Below are positions 50,455 through 58,315 of a DNA stretch of 64,000 bases, one piece after another. Position 1 is the stretch's first letter. Every line of letters starts with the position of its first letter. The stretch is from Candidatus Zipacnadum vermilionense. GTDB taxonomy: Bacteria; Armatimonadota; Zipacnadia; Zipacnadales; Zipacnadaceae. A model generated the notes under the pieces. The model saw only the letters and a list, made by a program, of their open reading frames with translations, did no database searches and was not told the DNA's origin. The position numbers were made by a program, and so were the translations under genes. Where the stretch lies: contig JALGSV010000006.1 of NCBI GenBank assembly GCA_029821755.1, positions 1 to 64,000 of the forward strand, read 5' to 3'.

Positions 50455-52605
50455 ATGCGCAGGATCCGCTTACTCAGCGGCTCGGTCATTTTCCACTTCG
50501 TCATCCTCAGCTTTCTCCTCACTTGTGTGATCCCGCCCGGGGCGTGGGCTATGCCCACCATCACCATCACCAACCCCGACGTGGACGGTGAGGGTAACGC
50601 CACGGTGTGGGGCGAGACTACGGTGGACGTGGCCTACCGCGGGGACCGCGGGGCCAAGGTCATCAAGATCATCCTCTACGTGGACGGCAGTCCGCGCAAG
50701 GAGATCAAGCTCAACCCGCCCCAGGCGCAGGGGCAGCTTTCCTTCCCCTTCGACTTCAATTTGGCCACCGGCCAGACCCACGTGATCGCTGCTAAAGCCA
50801 TAGACGCCACTGGCGGCGAGAACAGCATCACCGTCAACGTGCGGGTGCAGAAGGCCGGGGTGGGCGGCTCAGCTGCCGACAAGATGCCACCCACCATTCG
50901 CATCTTCTACCCCGCGCACGGCACACAGGTTGATGGCATCATCCGCCTGAAGGCCGAGGGCCAGGACAACATCGGCATCACTAGCGTGGTCTTCTATGTC
51001 GACGGCAAGCTGCACACCATGCTGGTCAACGCCCCGCCCTGGGAGACGGAGCTTAACTCCAGGAAACTTGCCGATGGCCTGCACACAATTGGCGCCTCCG
51101 CCGCCGATGCGGCCGGCAACGAGGGCAGATCAGCTGAGATCACCATCATCGTACAGAACAAGCCGCTGCCGCTACCGGGGATGCCGACGACTATCGAGAA
51201 TGGGGGCGAGCCCGGGACCATCGTCGTAGGGGGCCCCGGCGGGACGCAGCCCGGAAGCGAGACGCCGCCGGTAATCGACTATCCCCAACCGACCCCCGCG
51301 TTCACCTCACTGCCCGGCGAGGCAGCTCCGGCCCCCCGGTTCTCGGATAGCGCCGGGATGCTGATCGCCTCGGCCCCAATGGGGTTGGCGGGCATTGATG
51401 CGGGGTACCGCATCGCTACGCCCGAACGCGCAGTCGCGGGGACTTTCCTGCCTGGAGCGCCCGGTCTGACCGCGGTGACTCCGCCGAGCCCGATCATCAC
51501 GCCTCTTCCCACACACGTAGGCCCCGGACCGGCGCTGCCACGAGTGACTACGCCGCCAGTCGGTCCGCGCACCTCTACTCCCGGCGGGCATTTGGCCTCG
51601 GGGCCCGGGCTGACGGCGCCCAGCGCAACCGGCCCCGGCCTGACCCCCGCTCGCACCGCGACGCCGCCCAGCCAAGTCGCCTACCGGTCTCCCGCTACGT
51701 CCACCGTAGCCCCGAGCACCGCGGCAGTCGCCTCCTCGTCCGACATGGTGGAAATGCTCCGGGATCCGCTGCAGTTCGCGGGGAGCGCTCCGCTCGCCCC
51801 GGCCCGCACCGTCGTTCCGTCCGGTGAGACGAGCGTGGCGATGCTGACCCCGGTGCCCGCGACCACCGTGCCGGGAGGCGTGGGCGCCGCCGCGACACCC
51901 TCTTACGGCGCGCAGACTGCCTGGGATCCAGCCGGGGGCACACCCGCCCTGACCATCTGCCCCGCGCTCAACGGCCGGCCGCCAGAGGAGACCGGGGTAG
52001 CGATGGCTACGTCGTTCACGCCGGTGCCCACCGCGGTACCGCCCGCGCTGGGGGTAGCCACTATGACCTCCGGGCTGGGGCTGCAGCCGACGGCGACCCC
52101 CTCCCCGGGCGCGACTCTTTCCGGCAGGCGCATCGGCATTCCGGAGCGCGTGGCTCTGACCCCCCGCATGCAGGCGCCGCCAGCCTCGGCAGCGACCGGC
52201 CACGAGTCGGCAATCTCCGACAACGTGCCGGCAGCTATTGCCCACATCCGCAACATCAAGGTTGTGTTCAACGGCCAGCAACTGGACCTGCGCACCCTCC
52301 CGGCGATGCAGCAGGGCATCTCCATGACGCCGCTGCGCGAGGTCTTCGAGCACACCAACGGCGTGCTGTACTGGTACCCGCAGGAGAAACGCGTCGAGGC
52401 CAAGAGCGACCAGATGAACGTCAAGCTGCAGATCGGCAACCCGCAGGCACAGGTCAACGGCGAGGCCCAGACGCTGTCGCTAGCGCCATACATCAAGCAG
52501 GGCCGGACCATGGTGCCGCTGCAGTTCGTGGCCGATACTTTGAACGTGACCATCACCTTCAACCCCGACACGGGGCAGATCGTGATCAGCAGCAACGAGT
52601 TCTAA
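50455..52605 (+). CDS. Secreted stalk protein with Ig-like and Cu-amine-oxidase N-like domains
   Basis: A 716-residue protein; ATG at 50455 follows AGGAGGG. A signal peptide (VIFHFVILSFLLTCVIPPGAWA) is followed by two Ig-like domains (residues ~33-140 and ~150-240, with KIILYVDGSPRKEIKL and VVFYVDGKLHTMLV). Next is a ~340-residue linker rich in P, T, A, G and V (PTATPSPG, TPPVGPRTSTPGG). Residues ~600-716 are a copper-amine-oxidase N-terminal-like domain (ISMTPLREVFEHTNGVLYWYP, GRTMVPLQFVADTL). This domain occurs in surface proteins of Bacillota and Armatimonadota. Likely a cell-surface protein with a stiff stalk. Confidence 0.8.
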   Translation: MRRIRLLSGSVIFHFVILSFLLTCVIPPGAWAMPTITITNPDVDGEGNATVWGETTVDVAYRGDRGAKVIKIILYVDGSPRKEIKLNPPQAQGQLSFPFDFNLATGQTHVIAAKAIDATGGENSITVNVRVQKAGVGGSAADKMPPTIRIFYPAHGTQVDGIIRLKAEGQDNIGITSVVFYVDGKLHTMLVNAPPWETELNSRKLADGLHTIGASAADAAGNEGRSAEITIIVQNKPLPLPGMPTTIENGGEPGTIVVGGPGGTQPGSETPPVIDYPQPTPAFTSLPGEAAPAPRFSDSAGMLIASAPMGLAGIDAGYRIATPERAVAGTFLPGAPGLTAVTPPSPIITPLPTHVGPGPALPRVTTPPVGPRTSTPGGHLASGPGLTAPSATGPGLTPARTATPPSQVAYRSPATSTVAPSTAAVASSSDMVEMLRDPLQFAGSAPLAPARTVVPSGETSVAMLTPVPATTVPGGVGAAATPSYGAQTAWDPAGGTPALTICPALNGRPPEETGVAMATSFTPVPTAVPPALGVATMTSGLGLQPTATPSPGATLSGRRIGIPERVALTPRMQAPPASAATGHESAISDNVPAAIAHIRNIKVVFNGQQLDLRTLPAMQQGISMTPLREVFEHTNGVLYWYPQEKRVEAKSDQMNVKLQIGNPQAQVNGEAQTLSLAPYIKQGRTMVPLQFVADTLNVTITFNPDTGQIVISSNEF

Positions 52606-52663
52606 CCACTGCGCGCTCCGGGGGCACAGGCGAACGCAGCCACTCCCGCACCGGGCGGCAATG

Positions 52664-52672
52664 TGGTACAAT
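52664..52672 (+). promoter_or_regulatory. Extended -10 promoter for lysA
   Basis: TGGTACAAT (TGn then TACAAT), about 100 bases before the lysA ATG at 52770. No convincing -35 is visible. Confidence 0.5.
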
Positions 52673-52769
52673 GCACAGTAGAGGCACAGACAGCCTGAGC
52701 GGAGCGCCGGGCTGTTTTGTGCTATGTCGGGCCGAGAGGCCCAGCGCAGCAAAGGGAGCGATCGCGCAC

Positions 52770-54104
52770 ATGGGGGCCTACCAACCCCTGCTATTCGGGA
52801 CCCAGCGGATCAATGAGGCCGGGCATCTGGAGATCGGCGGCTGCGATAGCGTGGAACTGGCCGAGCGGTTCGACACGCCGTTGTACGTGCTGGACGAGCA
52901 GCATGTGCGGGAGCGCTGCCGCTTGTATCTGAGCGCCTTCCGCTCGCGCCTGCCGCAGGTGGAGATCGCCTACGCCGGTAAGGCCCTGCTCACCAAGGCC
53001 GTCTGCCGGATCGTGGAGCAGGAGGACCTGGCGCTGGACACGGCCTCCGCCGGAGAGCTATACACCGCCCGGCAGGCCGGCTTCCCCGCCGAGCGCATCA
53101 AGCTGCACGGAAACTTCAAGTCGGATGGGGAGCTGCTAATGGCCCTGCGCGAGGGCGTGGGCCGCATCGTGGTAGATAGCCTCACCGAGATCGAACGCCT
53201 CTCCCGCCTGGCCCAGGAAGAAGGGAAGGAGGCGCAGATCCTCCTACGCGTGGCGCCGGGGATAAAGACGCAGACGCACACCTTCATCCAGACCGGACAA
53301 CTCGACAGCAAGTTTGGGCTGAGCTTGTCCACCAGCGCGGCCCGCGAGGGCGTGCGCATGGCGCTGAGCCTGCCGGGGATTAAGCTGCAGGGCCTGCACT
53401 CGCACATCGGCTCGCAGCTCTTCGGACTGGACTGCTTCCAGAAGGGCTCGGAGCTGATGGTGGAGTTCATGGCCAGCCTGCGGGAGGAGTTCGGCGTGGT
53501 GCTGGAGGAGCTGGACCTGGGTGGTGGCCTGGGCATTTCCTACACCAGCGAGGATACCCCGCCCACCATTGAGGAGCTGGCGGACGTCATCGTCGGCGGC
53601 CTCGAGCGGGCCTGCGCGCAGTTCAACTACCCGCGGCCGCGACTGATTCTGGAGCCGGGCCGATCCATCGTCGGCACGGCGGGGACGACGCTGTACCGCG
53701 TGGGGCCGGTGAAGGACATCCCCGGCGTGCGCACCTACGTCGCCGTGAACGGCGGTCTGTCGGACAACCCCCGCCCGGCGCTGTACGACGCGGAGTACAT
53801 GGCGCTGGTGGCCAACAAGGCCGACCAGACCCCCACCCAGGCGGTGCGCGTGGCCGGCAAGCATTGCGAGACCGATACGCTGCTGGCTGAGGTGACCATC
53901 CAGCCGGTGCAAGAAGGCGACATACTGGCCGTCTTCTCCACCGGTGCGTACAACTACGCTATGGCCTCCAACTACAACCGCTTCTGCCGCCCGGCCATGG
54001 TCCTGGTCAACGAGGGGCAGGCGGAGGTCATCGTCGCCCGCGAGACGCTGGACGATCTGGTGGCCCAGGACGTAGTGCCGGCCAGACTGAGGGGGGCGAG
54101 TTGA
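52770..54104 (+). CDS. lysA: Diaminopimelate decarboxylase
   Basis: A 444-residue PLP enzyme making lysine from meso-diaminopimelate. Signatures: VEIAYAGKALLTKAV (PLP lysine), LQGLHSHIGSQLFG, ELDLGGGLGISYT, LILEPGRSIVG, and AGKHCETDTLL with the active-site cysteine (usual form CE[ST]). It starts MGAYQPLLFG at 52770 after AAAGGGAG. It ends 122 bases before the M50 protease gene, the gap being filled by AT-rich repeats. Confidence 0.95.
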   Translation: MGAYQPLLFGTQRINEAGHLEIGGCDSVELAERFDTPLYVLDEQHVRERCRLYLSAFRSRLPQVEIAYAGKALLTKAVCRIVEQEDLALDTASAGELYTARQAGFPAERIKLHGNFKSDGELLMALREGVGRIVVDSLTEIERLSRLAQEEGKEAQILLRVAPGIKTQTHTFIQTGQLDSKFGLSLSTSAAREGVRMALSLPGIKLQGLHSHIGSQLFGLDCFQKGSELMVEFMASLREEFGVVLEELDLGGGLGISYTSEDTPPTIEELADVIVGGLERACAQFNYPRPRLILEPGRSIVGTAGTTLYRVGPVKDIPGVRTYVAVNGGLSDNPRPALYDAEYMALVANKADQTPTQAVRVAGKHCETDTLLAEVTIQPVQEGDILAVFSTGAYNYAMASNYNRFCRPAMVLVNEGQAEVIVARETLDDLVAQDVVPARLRGAS

Positions 54105-54129
54105 GAATCGCTAATCGATAGATGCTAGA

Positions 54130-54215
54130 CGATAAATGGGAAACGGGGAGGGCCCATCAGCCGCTGCCGCCGGGCCGCCATTCATCATTTATCGATTATC
54201 GATTATCGATTATCG
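54130..54215. repeat. AT-rich repeat element (family C)
   Basis: CGATAAATG (54130-54138) is inverted as CATTTATCG (54186-54194), and the 3' arm runs into three tandem copies of TATCGATT (54190-54215). AT-rich ATCG-based sequence also lies at 54106-54130 and at 23622-23654. It stands out from the GC-rich surroundings and directly precedes the M50 gene. Confidence 0.7.
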
Positions 54216-54225
54216 TTTCCGCGCT

Positions 54226-54873
54226 ATGGGACTAATCAGCGCTCTTTTCAGCGGTGACCTCGTCTGGGTATTCTCCATTGTCATTGGCGTAGCCATCGCC
54301 CTGACCGTGCACGAGTTTGCGCACGCCAAGATCGCCGACTGGGCCGGGGACCCAACGCCCCGGAGCCAGGGGCGGGTCACGCTCAACCCGCTGGCGCACT
54401 ATGACCCGATCGGCACCACCCTGTTCCTGCTCTTCGGTCTCGGCTGGGGCAAGCCGGTGCAGATTAACCCCCAGAACTTTCGTCGTCCGCGCCAGGACGA
54501 AGTACTCGTCTCCCTCGGCGGCGCTGTCGCCAACCTGATCGTCGCCGCGATCTTCGGCACGTTGCTACGCTTCCACGTGGTCCCTGCCCAGTTCCTCGAC
54601 CTGGCCTATTTTATCGTCATCCTCAACTGCGCCCTGGCCGTGTTCAACCTGATCCCGCTCTACCCGCTGGACGGCTCGCATGTGCTGGTCGGCCTCCTGC
54701 AAAGGCCCCAGGCCCGCCAGGTTGCCGCGTTCTACCAGCGGGCGGGAATGATGCCCCTGTTGGTTTTCATCGTGGTCAATCAGATGGTATCCAGGACGCT
54801 GAACGTGTCGGTGCTCTGGACTCCCATCGCCCTGCTCATCGGCCTACTTACCGGGTCGCCGTCCCATTTCTAG
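54226..54873 (+). CDS. Site-2 protease family (M50) membrane metalloprotease
   Basis: A 215-residue membrane protein with the metal-binding HEFAH motif (TVHEFAHAKIADW, near residue 30) and the second-half NLIPLYPLDGSH (NPxPxxPLDG type) near residue 140. Four hydrophobic helices include WVFSIVIGVAIALTV and VLWTPIALLIGLL. Short members of this type cleave membrane-embedded substrates. The ATG at 54226 follows the repeat; the longer frame upstream is repeat DNA. Confidence 0.88.
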   Translation: MGLISALFSGDLVWVFSIVIGVAIALTVHEFAHAKIADWAGDPTPRSQGRVTLNPLAHYDPIGTTLFLLFGLGWGKPVQINPQNFRRPRQDEVLVSLGGAVANLIVAAIFGTLLRFHVVPAQFLDLAYFIVILNCALAVFNLIPLYPLDGSHVLVGLLQRPQARQVAAFYQRAGMMPLLVFIVVNQMVSRTLNVSVLWTPIALLIGLLTGSPSHF

Positions 54874-54896
54874 CTCCCCCCCAGGAGGCCTCGATC

Positions 54897-55982
54897 ATGG
54901 CTGACAACAGTCTGAGAAAAGCCGTTGTCTTGTGCGCCGGGGAGGGGACGCGCCTGCGGCCGCTGACCTTCTCCCGGCCCAAGCACCTGCTCCCCGTGGC
55001 GGGCAAGCCGCTGCTAGGATGGGCGTTGGAGTCGTTGGCAACGGCCGGCATTGAGGAAGTCGGACTGGTCGTCGGGCACCGGCCGGAGTCCATCCAGCGG
55101 TATGTCGGGGACGGGGCGGCGTTCGGGCTGGAGGCGACGTACCTCACCCAGCCCAAGCCCCTGGGCCTGGCCCACGCGGTGGACTCGGCCCGGGAGTTCA
55201 TCGGCGAGAACGACTTTCTGCTGTACCTGGCTGACAACCTGCTGGAGAACGGCGTGGCGCCGCTGGTAGAGTTCTACGCCGCCCATCGGCCGGCCGCGGC
55301 GCTGTTTGCCAAGGAAGTCCCCGACCCCCGCGCCTACGGAGTGCTGGTTACCGAGGGGGCCCGGGTGACGCAGCTTCTGGAGAAGCCCCCCGATCCGCCC
55401 AGCAACCTAGCGATCGTGGGGGCCTATGCCTTTAGCCATACGATCATGCAGGCGATCAAGGAGACCCCGCCCTCGGCACGCGGCGAGTACGAAATTACCG
55501 ACGCCATCCAACGGCTGGTGAGCAGCGGCCAGGAGGTGCTGGCCCTATGCGCGGAGGGCTTCTGGGAGGACGCCGGTCGCCCGGCGGAGTTGCTCAAGGC
55601 CAACCGGTTGTACTTGGACCACATAGCTCCGGAGATCTTGGGCGATCTGGACGACCGCTGCAAGGTGGAGGGCCCGGTGCGCATGGGTCAGGGCACGCGG
55701 GCGGTCAACTGCCGCCTGATCGGGCCCTGCCTGATCGGGGCCAACTGCACCTTGCGCGACTCCACCATCGGCCCCCACGTCTCGGTCGACTCGGGCACCA
55801 GCATCACTGACAGCCGGGTGGAGGACTGCATCATCCAGCAGGACTGCCAGCTCCACCACCTGCGTAGCGGCCTGACCGACTCGGTACTGGGAGTGCAGGT
55901 AGAGGTCATCGGCCCGGAGAACAGCGCCGAGGCCCCGCTGCGCCTGCTGTTGGGGGATATGAGCAGCATAAGGGCGTTCTGA
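54897..55982 (+). CDS. Nucleotidyltransferase with left-handed beta-helix tail
   Basis: A 361-residue sugar-phosphate nucleotidyltransferase. The N-terminal domain opens LRKAVVLCAGEGTRLRPLT (GxGTRLxPLT) with RPKHLLPVAGKPLL. FLLYLADNLLENG is the metal-binding strand and GEYEITDAIQRLV follows. The last 130 residues show hexapeptide-like repeats (MGQGTRAVNCRLIGPCLIGANCTL, IGPHVSVDSGTSI). It resembles glucose-1-phosphate thymidylyltransferase of the long form (RmlA-like). Exact substrate is not settled. Confidence 0.88.
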   Translation: MADNSLRKAVVLCAGEGTRLRPLTFSRPKHLLPVAGKPLLGWALESLATAGIEEVGLVVGHRPESIQRYVGDGAAFGLEATYLTQPKPLGLAHAVDSAREFIGENDFLLYLADNLLENGVAPLVEFYAAHRPAAALFAKEVPDPRAYGVLVTEGARVTQLLEKPPDPPSNLAIVGAYAFSHTIMQAIKETPPSARGEYEITDAIQRLVSSGQEVLALCAEGFWEDAGRPAELLKANRLYLDHIAPEILGDLDDRCKVEGPVRMGQGTRAVNCRLIGPCLIGANCTLRDSTIGPHVSVDSGTSITDSRVEDCIIQQDCQLHHLRSGLTDSVLGVQVEVIGPENSAEAPLRLLLGDMSSIRAF

Positions 55983-56058
55983 TCTCCGGCCTCGGGAGTC
56001 ACCCGCCTTGCGTCCGAGTGGGAATGATAGTAGAATGGCGGAAAGAGAGGTGAGGGGT

Positions 56059-56313
56059 ATGCCAAGAGCCAAACTGTCGGAGAAAGGGCAGATTACCTTA
56101 CCTGCTGCAATCCGACGAAAGATGGGTTGGACGGCGGGTCGGGAACTGCAAGTGGAGGTCAGCGAAAGCGAGGTCGTCATTCGTTCGCTCAAGACGCTGG
56201 ATGAGTTGCAGGGCATATTCCATGAATACGTCCGCAGCCGCAAGCCGCTCTCCCATGAAGAGGAGACTCGCTTGATGGAGCAGGCCGTGGCGGAGCATGT
56301 CGCCAATGAGTGA
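56059..56313 (+). CDS. AbrB/SpoVT-type antitoxin
   Basis: An 84-residue DNA-binding protein. PRAKLSEKGQITLPAAIRRKMGW is the AbrB/MazE swapped-hairpin domain, followed by a charged helical toxin-binding tail (LSHEEETRLMEQA). ATG at 56059 follows AGAGAGGTGAGGGG. It overlaps the downstream PIN gene by 17 bases, the classical toxin-antitoxin order. It probably represses its own operon. Confidence 0.9.
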   Translation: MPRAKLSEKGQITLPAAIRRKMGWTAGRELQVEVSESEVVIRSLKTLDELQGIFHEYVRSRKPLSHEEETRLMEQAVAEHVANE

Positions 56314-56737
56314 ACCTGTCCCCGTCCTAACTGTGGACGCCAATGTCGTTCTGCGCCTGTTGCTCGAAGATGCCCCGGAGTTGACGGCAAAGGCACGCGC
56401 CCTCTGGGAGGCAGTGGCCAAGCGGAGGCTAACAGTGCGGTGGGATCCTGTCACTCTCTCCGAAGTGGTCTTCGTTCTGTCTTCCACCTATCGTTTGCCC
56501 AACGCGATGATCAGCGACGGAGTCTTGCCCCTGGTACAGATGCCTAACGTGCTAATGGCGAACAAGGAGTGCTACGTTCAGGCCCTGAAGCTCTTCGCAA
56601 GGGACGTACCGCATTTCGGCGATGCCTGCCTTTGCGCGGCTGCGTTGGAGAGCTCTGAAGGGCGTATTCTCTCCTTCGACCGCAAGCTCTCCAAGGCACC
56701 CGGCATCATCCGCCTCGAAGACCTGCCCGACGAGTAG
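56297..56737 (+). CDS. PIN domain toxin (VapC-like)
   Basis: A 146-residue PIN-fold ribonuclease: LTVDANVVLRLLLED with the first acidic residue, ...TLSEVVFVL with the glutamate, and FGDACLCAAAL and RILSFDRKLSKA with the last acidic residues. A toxin cleaving RNA, neutralised by the antitoxin encoded just before. The start may be 56297 or 56306. Confidence 0.88.
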   Translation: MSPMSEPVPVLTVDANVVLRLLLEDAPELTAKARALWEAVAKRRLTVRWDPVTLSEVVFVLSSTYRLPNAMISDGVLPLVQMPNVLMANKECYVQALKLFARDVPHFGDACLCAAALESSEGRILSFDRKLSKAPGIIRLEDLPDE

Positions 56738-56760
56738 CCGCCTACGCGTACCGAGTGAAC

Positions 56761-56776
56761 CAGCCGGCGCCGGCTG
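56761..56776. repeat. Perfect 16-bp palindrome
   Basis: CAGCCGGCGCCGGCTG is its own complement. It is followed by GGAAGCTTGCGCTCCC, which resembles the degenerate repeat near 46726. Located in the PIN-scpA gap. Confidence 0.6.
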
Positions 56777-56798
56777 GGAAGCTTGCGCTCCCGATCTT

Positions 56799-57587
56799 AT
56801 GCCGACTGCCTCCGCCCAATCCACCCCCACTTACAACGGCTACCCGGTCCAGATCCACCTCTTCACTGGGCCGCTGGACCTGCTACTGCACCTGGTCCGG
56901 CAGCATGAGGTGGACATTTCGGAGGTGCCGGTGGCGAAGATCACCGGGCAGTTTCTGGGCTACCTGCGCACCATGCAGGAGATCAACATCGAGCTGAGCG
57001 GGGAGTTCCTGGTGACCGCCGCGGCGCTGGGGTATATCAAGTCGCGGGCGCTGCTGCCCCCGGAGCCGGAGACCGAGGAAATGGAGCCGGAGGACCCGGC
57101 GGTGCAACTCCAGCGGCGGCTGGCGCAATACCACGTCTACAAGGAAGCCGCCAACCGCCTGGAGGCGGCCAAACGGGTGCGCGAGCGCATATTCTTGCGG
57201 CCGTTGGAGGACGGCACCGGGGTGGAGGCGGGGTTCGTCACCCTGGAGAACGTGTCGCTCTTTGACATGGTCGGAGCGGTGTATGACCTGCTCAAGCGCG
57301 CTGCGCCGGAGCCGGTGGGCCGGGTGCATCTTCCCCGGATCACTGTCCCCGACCGCATCGAGGAGGTCCTCCTGCGCCTGGACACGGAGGGGCGGGAGCT
57401 TACCTTCACGCAACTGGTCGGCGATCCGCCCACCCGCACGACCATCATCATCACCTTCCTGGCGCTGCTGGAGCTGATCCGTCGCAACGAGGTCGAGATG
57501 CACCAGAACGAGCCGCGAGGGGAAATCCTGGTGAAGAGGGCGGGAGCAGAGGCGGAAGGGCAAGTCGAGGCCCAGGACCAACAGTAG
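56799..57587 (+). CDS. scpA: Segregation and condensation protein A
   Basis: A 262-residue kleisin subunit of the SMC condensin complex. IHLFTGPLDLLLHLVRQHEVDISEVPVAKIT is the N-terminal SMC-binding signature, ALGYIKSRALLP follows, and the C-terminal winged helix contains ITVPDRIEEVLLRL and FLALLELIRRNEV. It acts in chromosome compaction with ScpB, encoded next (gap 128 bases with a promoter). Confidence 0.94.
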   Translation: MPTASAQSTPTYNGYPVQIHLFTGPLDLLLHLVRQHEVDISEVPVAKITGQFLGYLRTMQEINIELSGEFLVTAAALGYIKSRALLPPEPETEEMEPEDPAVQLQRRLAQYHVYKEAANRLEAAKRVRERIFLRPLEDGTGVEAGFVTLENVSLFDMVGAVYDLLKRAAPEPVGRVHLPRITVPDRIEEVLLRLDTEGRELTFTQLVGDPPTRTTIIITFLALLELIRRNEVEMHQNEPRGEILVKRAGAEAEGQVEAQDQQ

Positions 57588-57635
57588 CCCTCGCTTCGGG
57601 TGCCTTGGCAGCTGCCGCTCCCGGCGCCGTTCAGC

Positions 57636-57665
57636 TTGACTCCTCCCTCCCCTTCCGGGTATCAT
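57636..57665 (+). promoter_or_regulatory. Promoter upstream of scpB
   Basis: TTGACT (57636-57641), an 18-base spacer and TATCAT (57660-57665), 50 bases before the scpB start. Confidence 0.65.
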
Positions 57666-57715
57666 TAGCTACGCTTCGGGGCTCAGCGTTGTAGCACTAT
57701 TCACCGTTCATCGAC

Positions 57716-58315
57716 ATGGAAGAAGCCACTCTGGACCTGTGCGCCGCCGCCGAGTGTGTGCTTTTCGTTAGCCGCGAGCCGGTCCCGACCGGGCGGCTGG
57801 CGGAGTGCCTCGGTGTCCCCGCAGAACGCATCCCGCCGCTGATGGAAGAACTGGGCGCGCGCCTGGACGGACACGGCCTGTATGTGCTGCTGCTCGCCGG
57901 CGGGTACTCCCTGGCCACCCGCGAGCAGTATGGCGAGGTGGTGCGCGTCTTCCTGGAACCCAAGCCGGAGGAGCTCTCCCGGCAGGCCCTGGAGACCCTC
58001 GCTATCATCGCCTACCGGCAGCCGATCACCCGCCCGCAGATTGAGGCGGTGCGCGGGGTCAACTCCGCCGGGGCCGTGCGGACGCTGCTGGAAAAGGGCA
58101 TGATCCGCACTGCGGGCCGGGAGAAGGTCCCCGGCCGGCCCTTCATCTTCGTCACTACCAACGAATTCCTGTCGCTTTTCGGTCTCGGCGGGTTGGAGGA
58201 TCTGCCGCCCCTGAGTGACGACGCCGCGGAGACACTCGCGAAGTCGCTCGCCCACGGGCAGCAGGAGGGGGAATTCGCCTCGGAGGAGGAAGCGCCATTC
58301 GAGTTCCACGCTTGA
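57716..58315 (+). CDS. scpB: Segregation and condensation protein B
   Basis: A 199-residue protein with two winged helices: ECVLFVSREPVPTGRLAECLG at the start, LETLAIIAYRQPITRPQIEAVRGVNS in the middle (a signature), LLEKGMIRTAGREKVPGRPF near the end. It works with ScpA and SMC. Its stop overlaps the TTG start of the carboxypeptidase gene by four bases. Confidence 0.95.
   Translation: MEEATLDLCAAAECVLFVSREPVPTGRLAECLGVPAERIPPLMEELGARLDGHGLYVLLLAGGYSLATREQYGEVVRVFLEPKPEELSRQALETLAIIAYRQPITRPQIEAVRGVNSAGAVRTLLEKGMIRTAGREKVPGRPFIFVTTNEFLSLFGLGGLEDLPPLSDDAAETLAKSLAHGQQEGEFASEEEAPFEFHA

Noticed and set aside
54190-54215. Tandem TATCGATT units considered as a replication origin
   Set aside because: Only three short units, no DnaA boxes recognised, and no dnaA, dnaN or gidA near.
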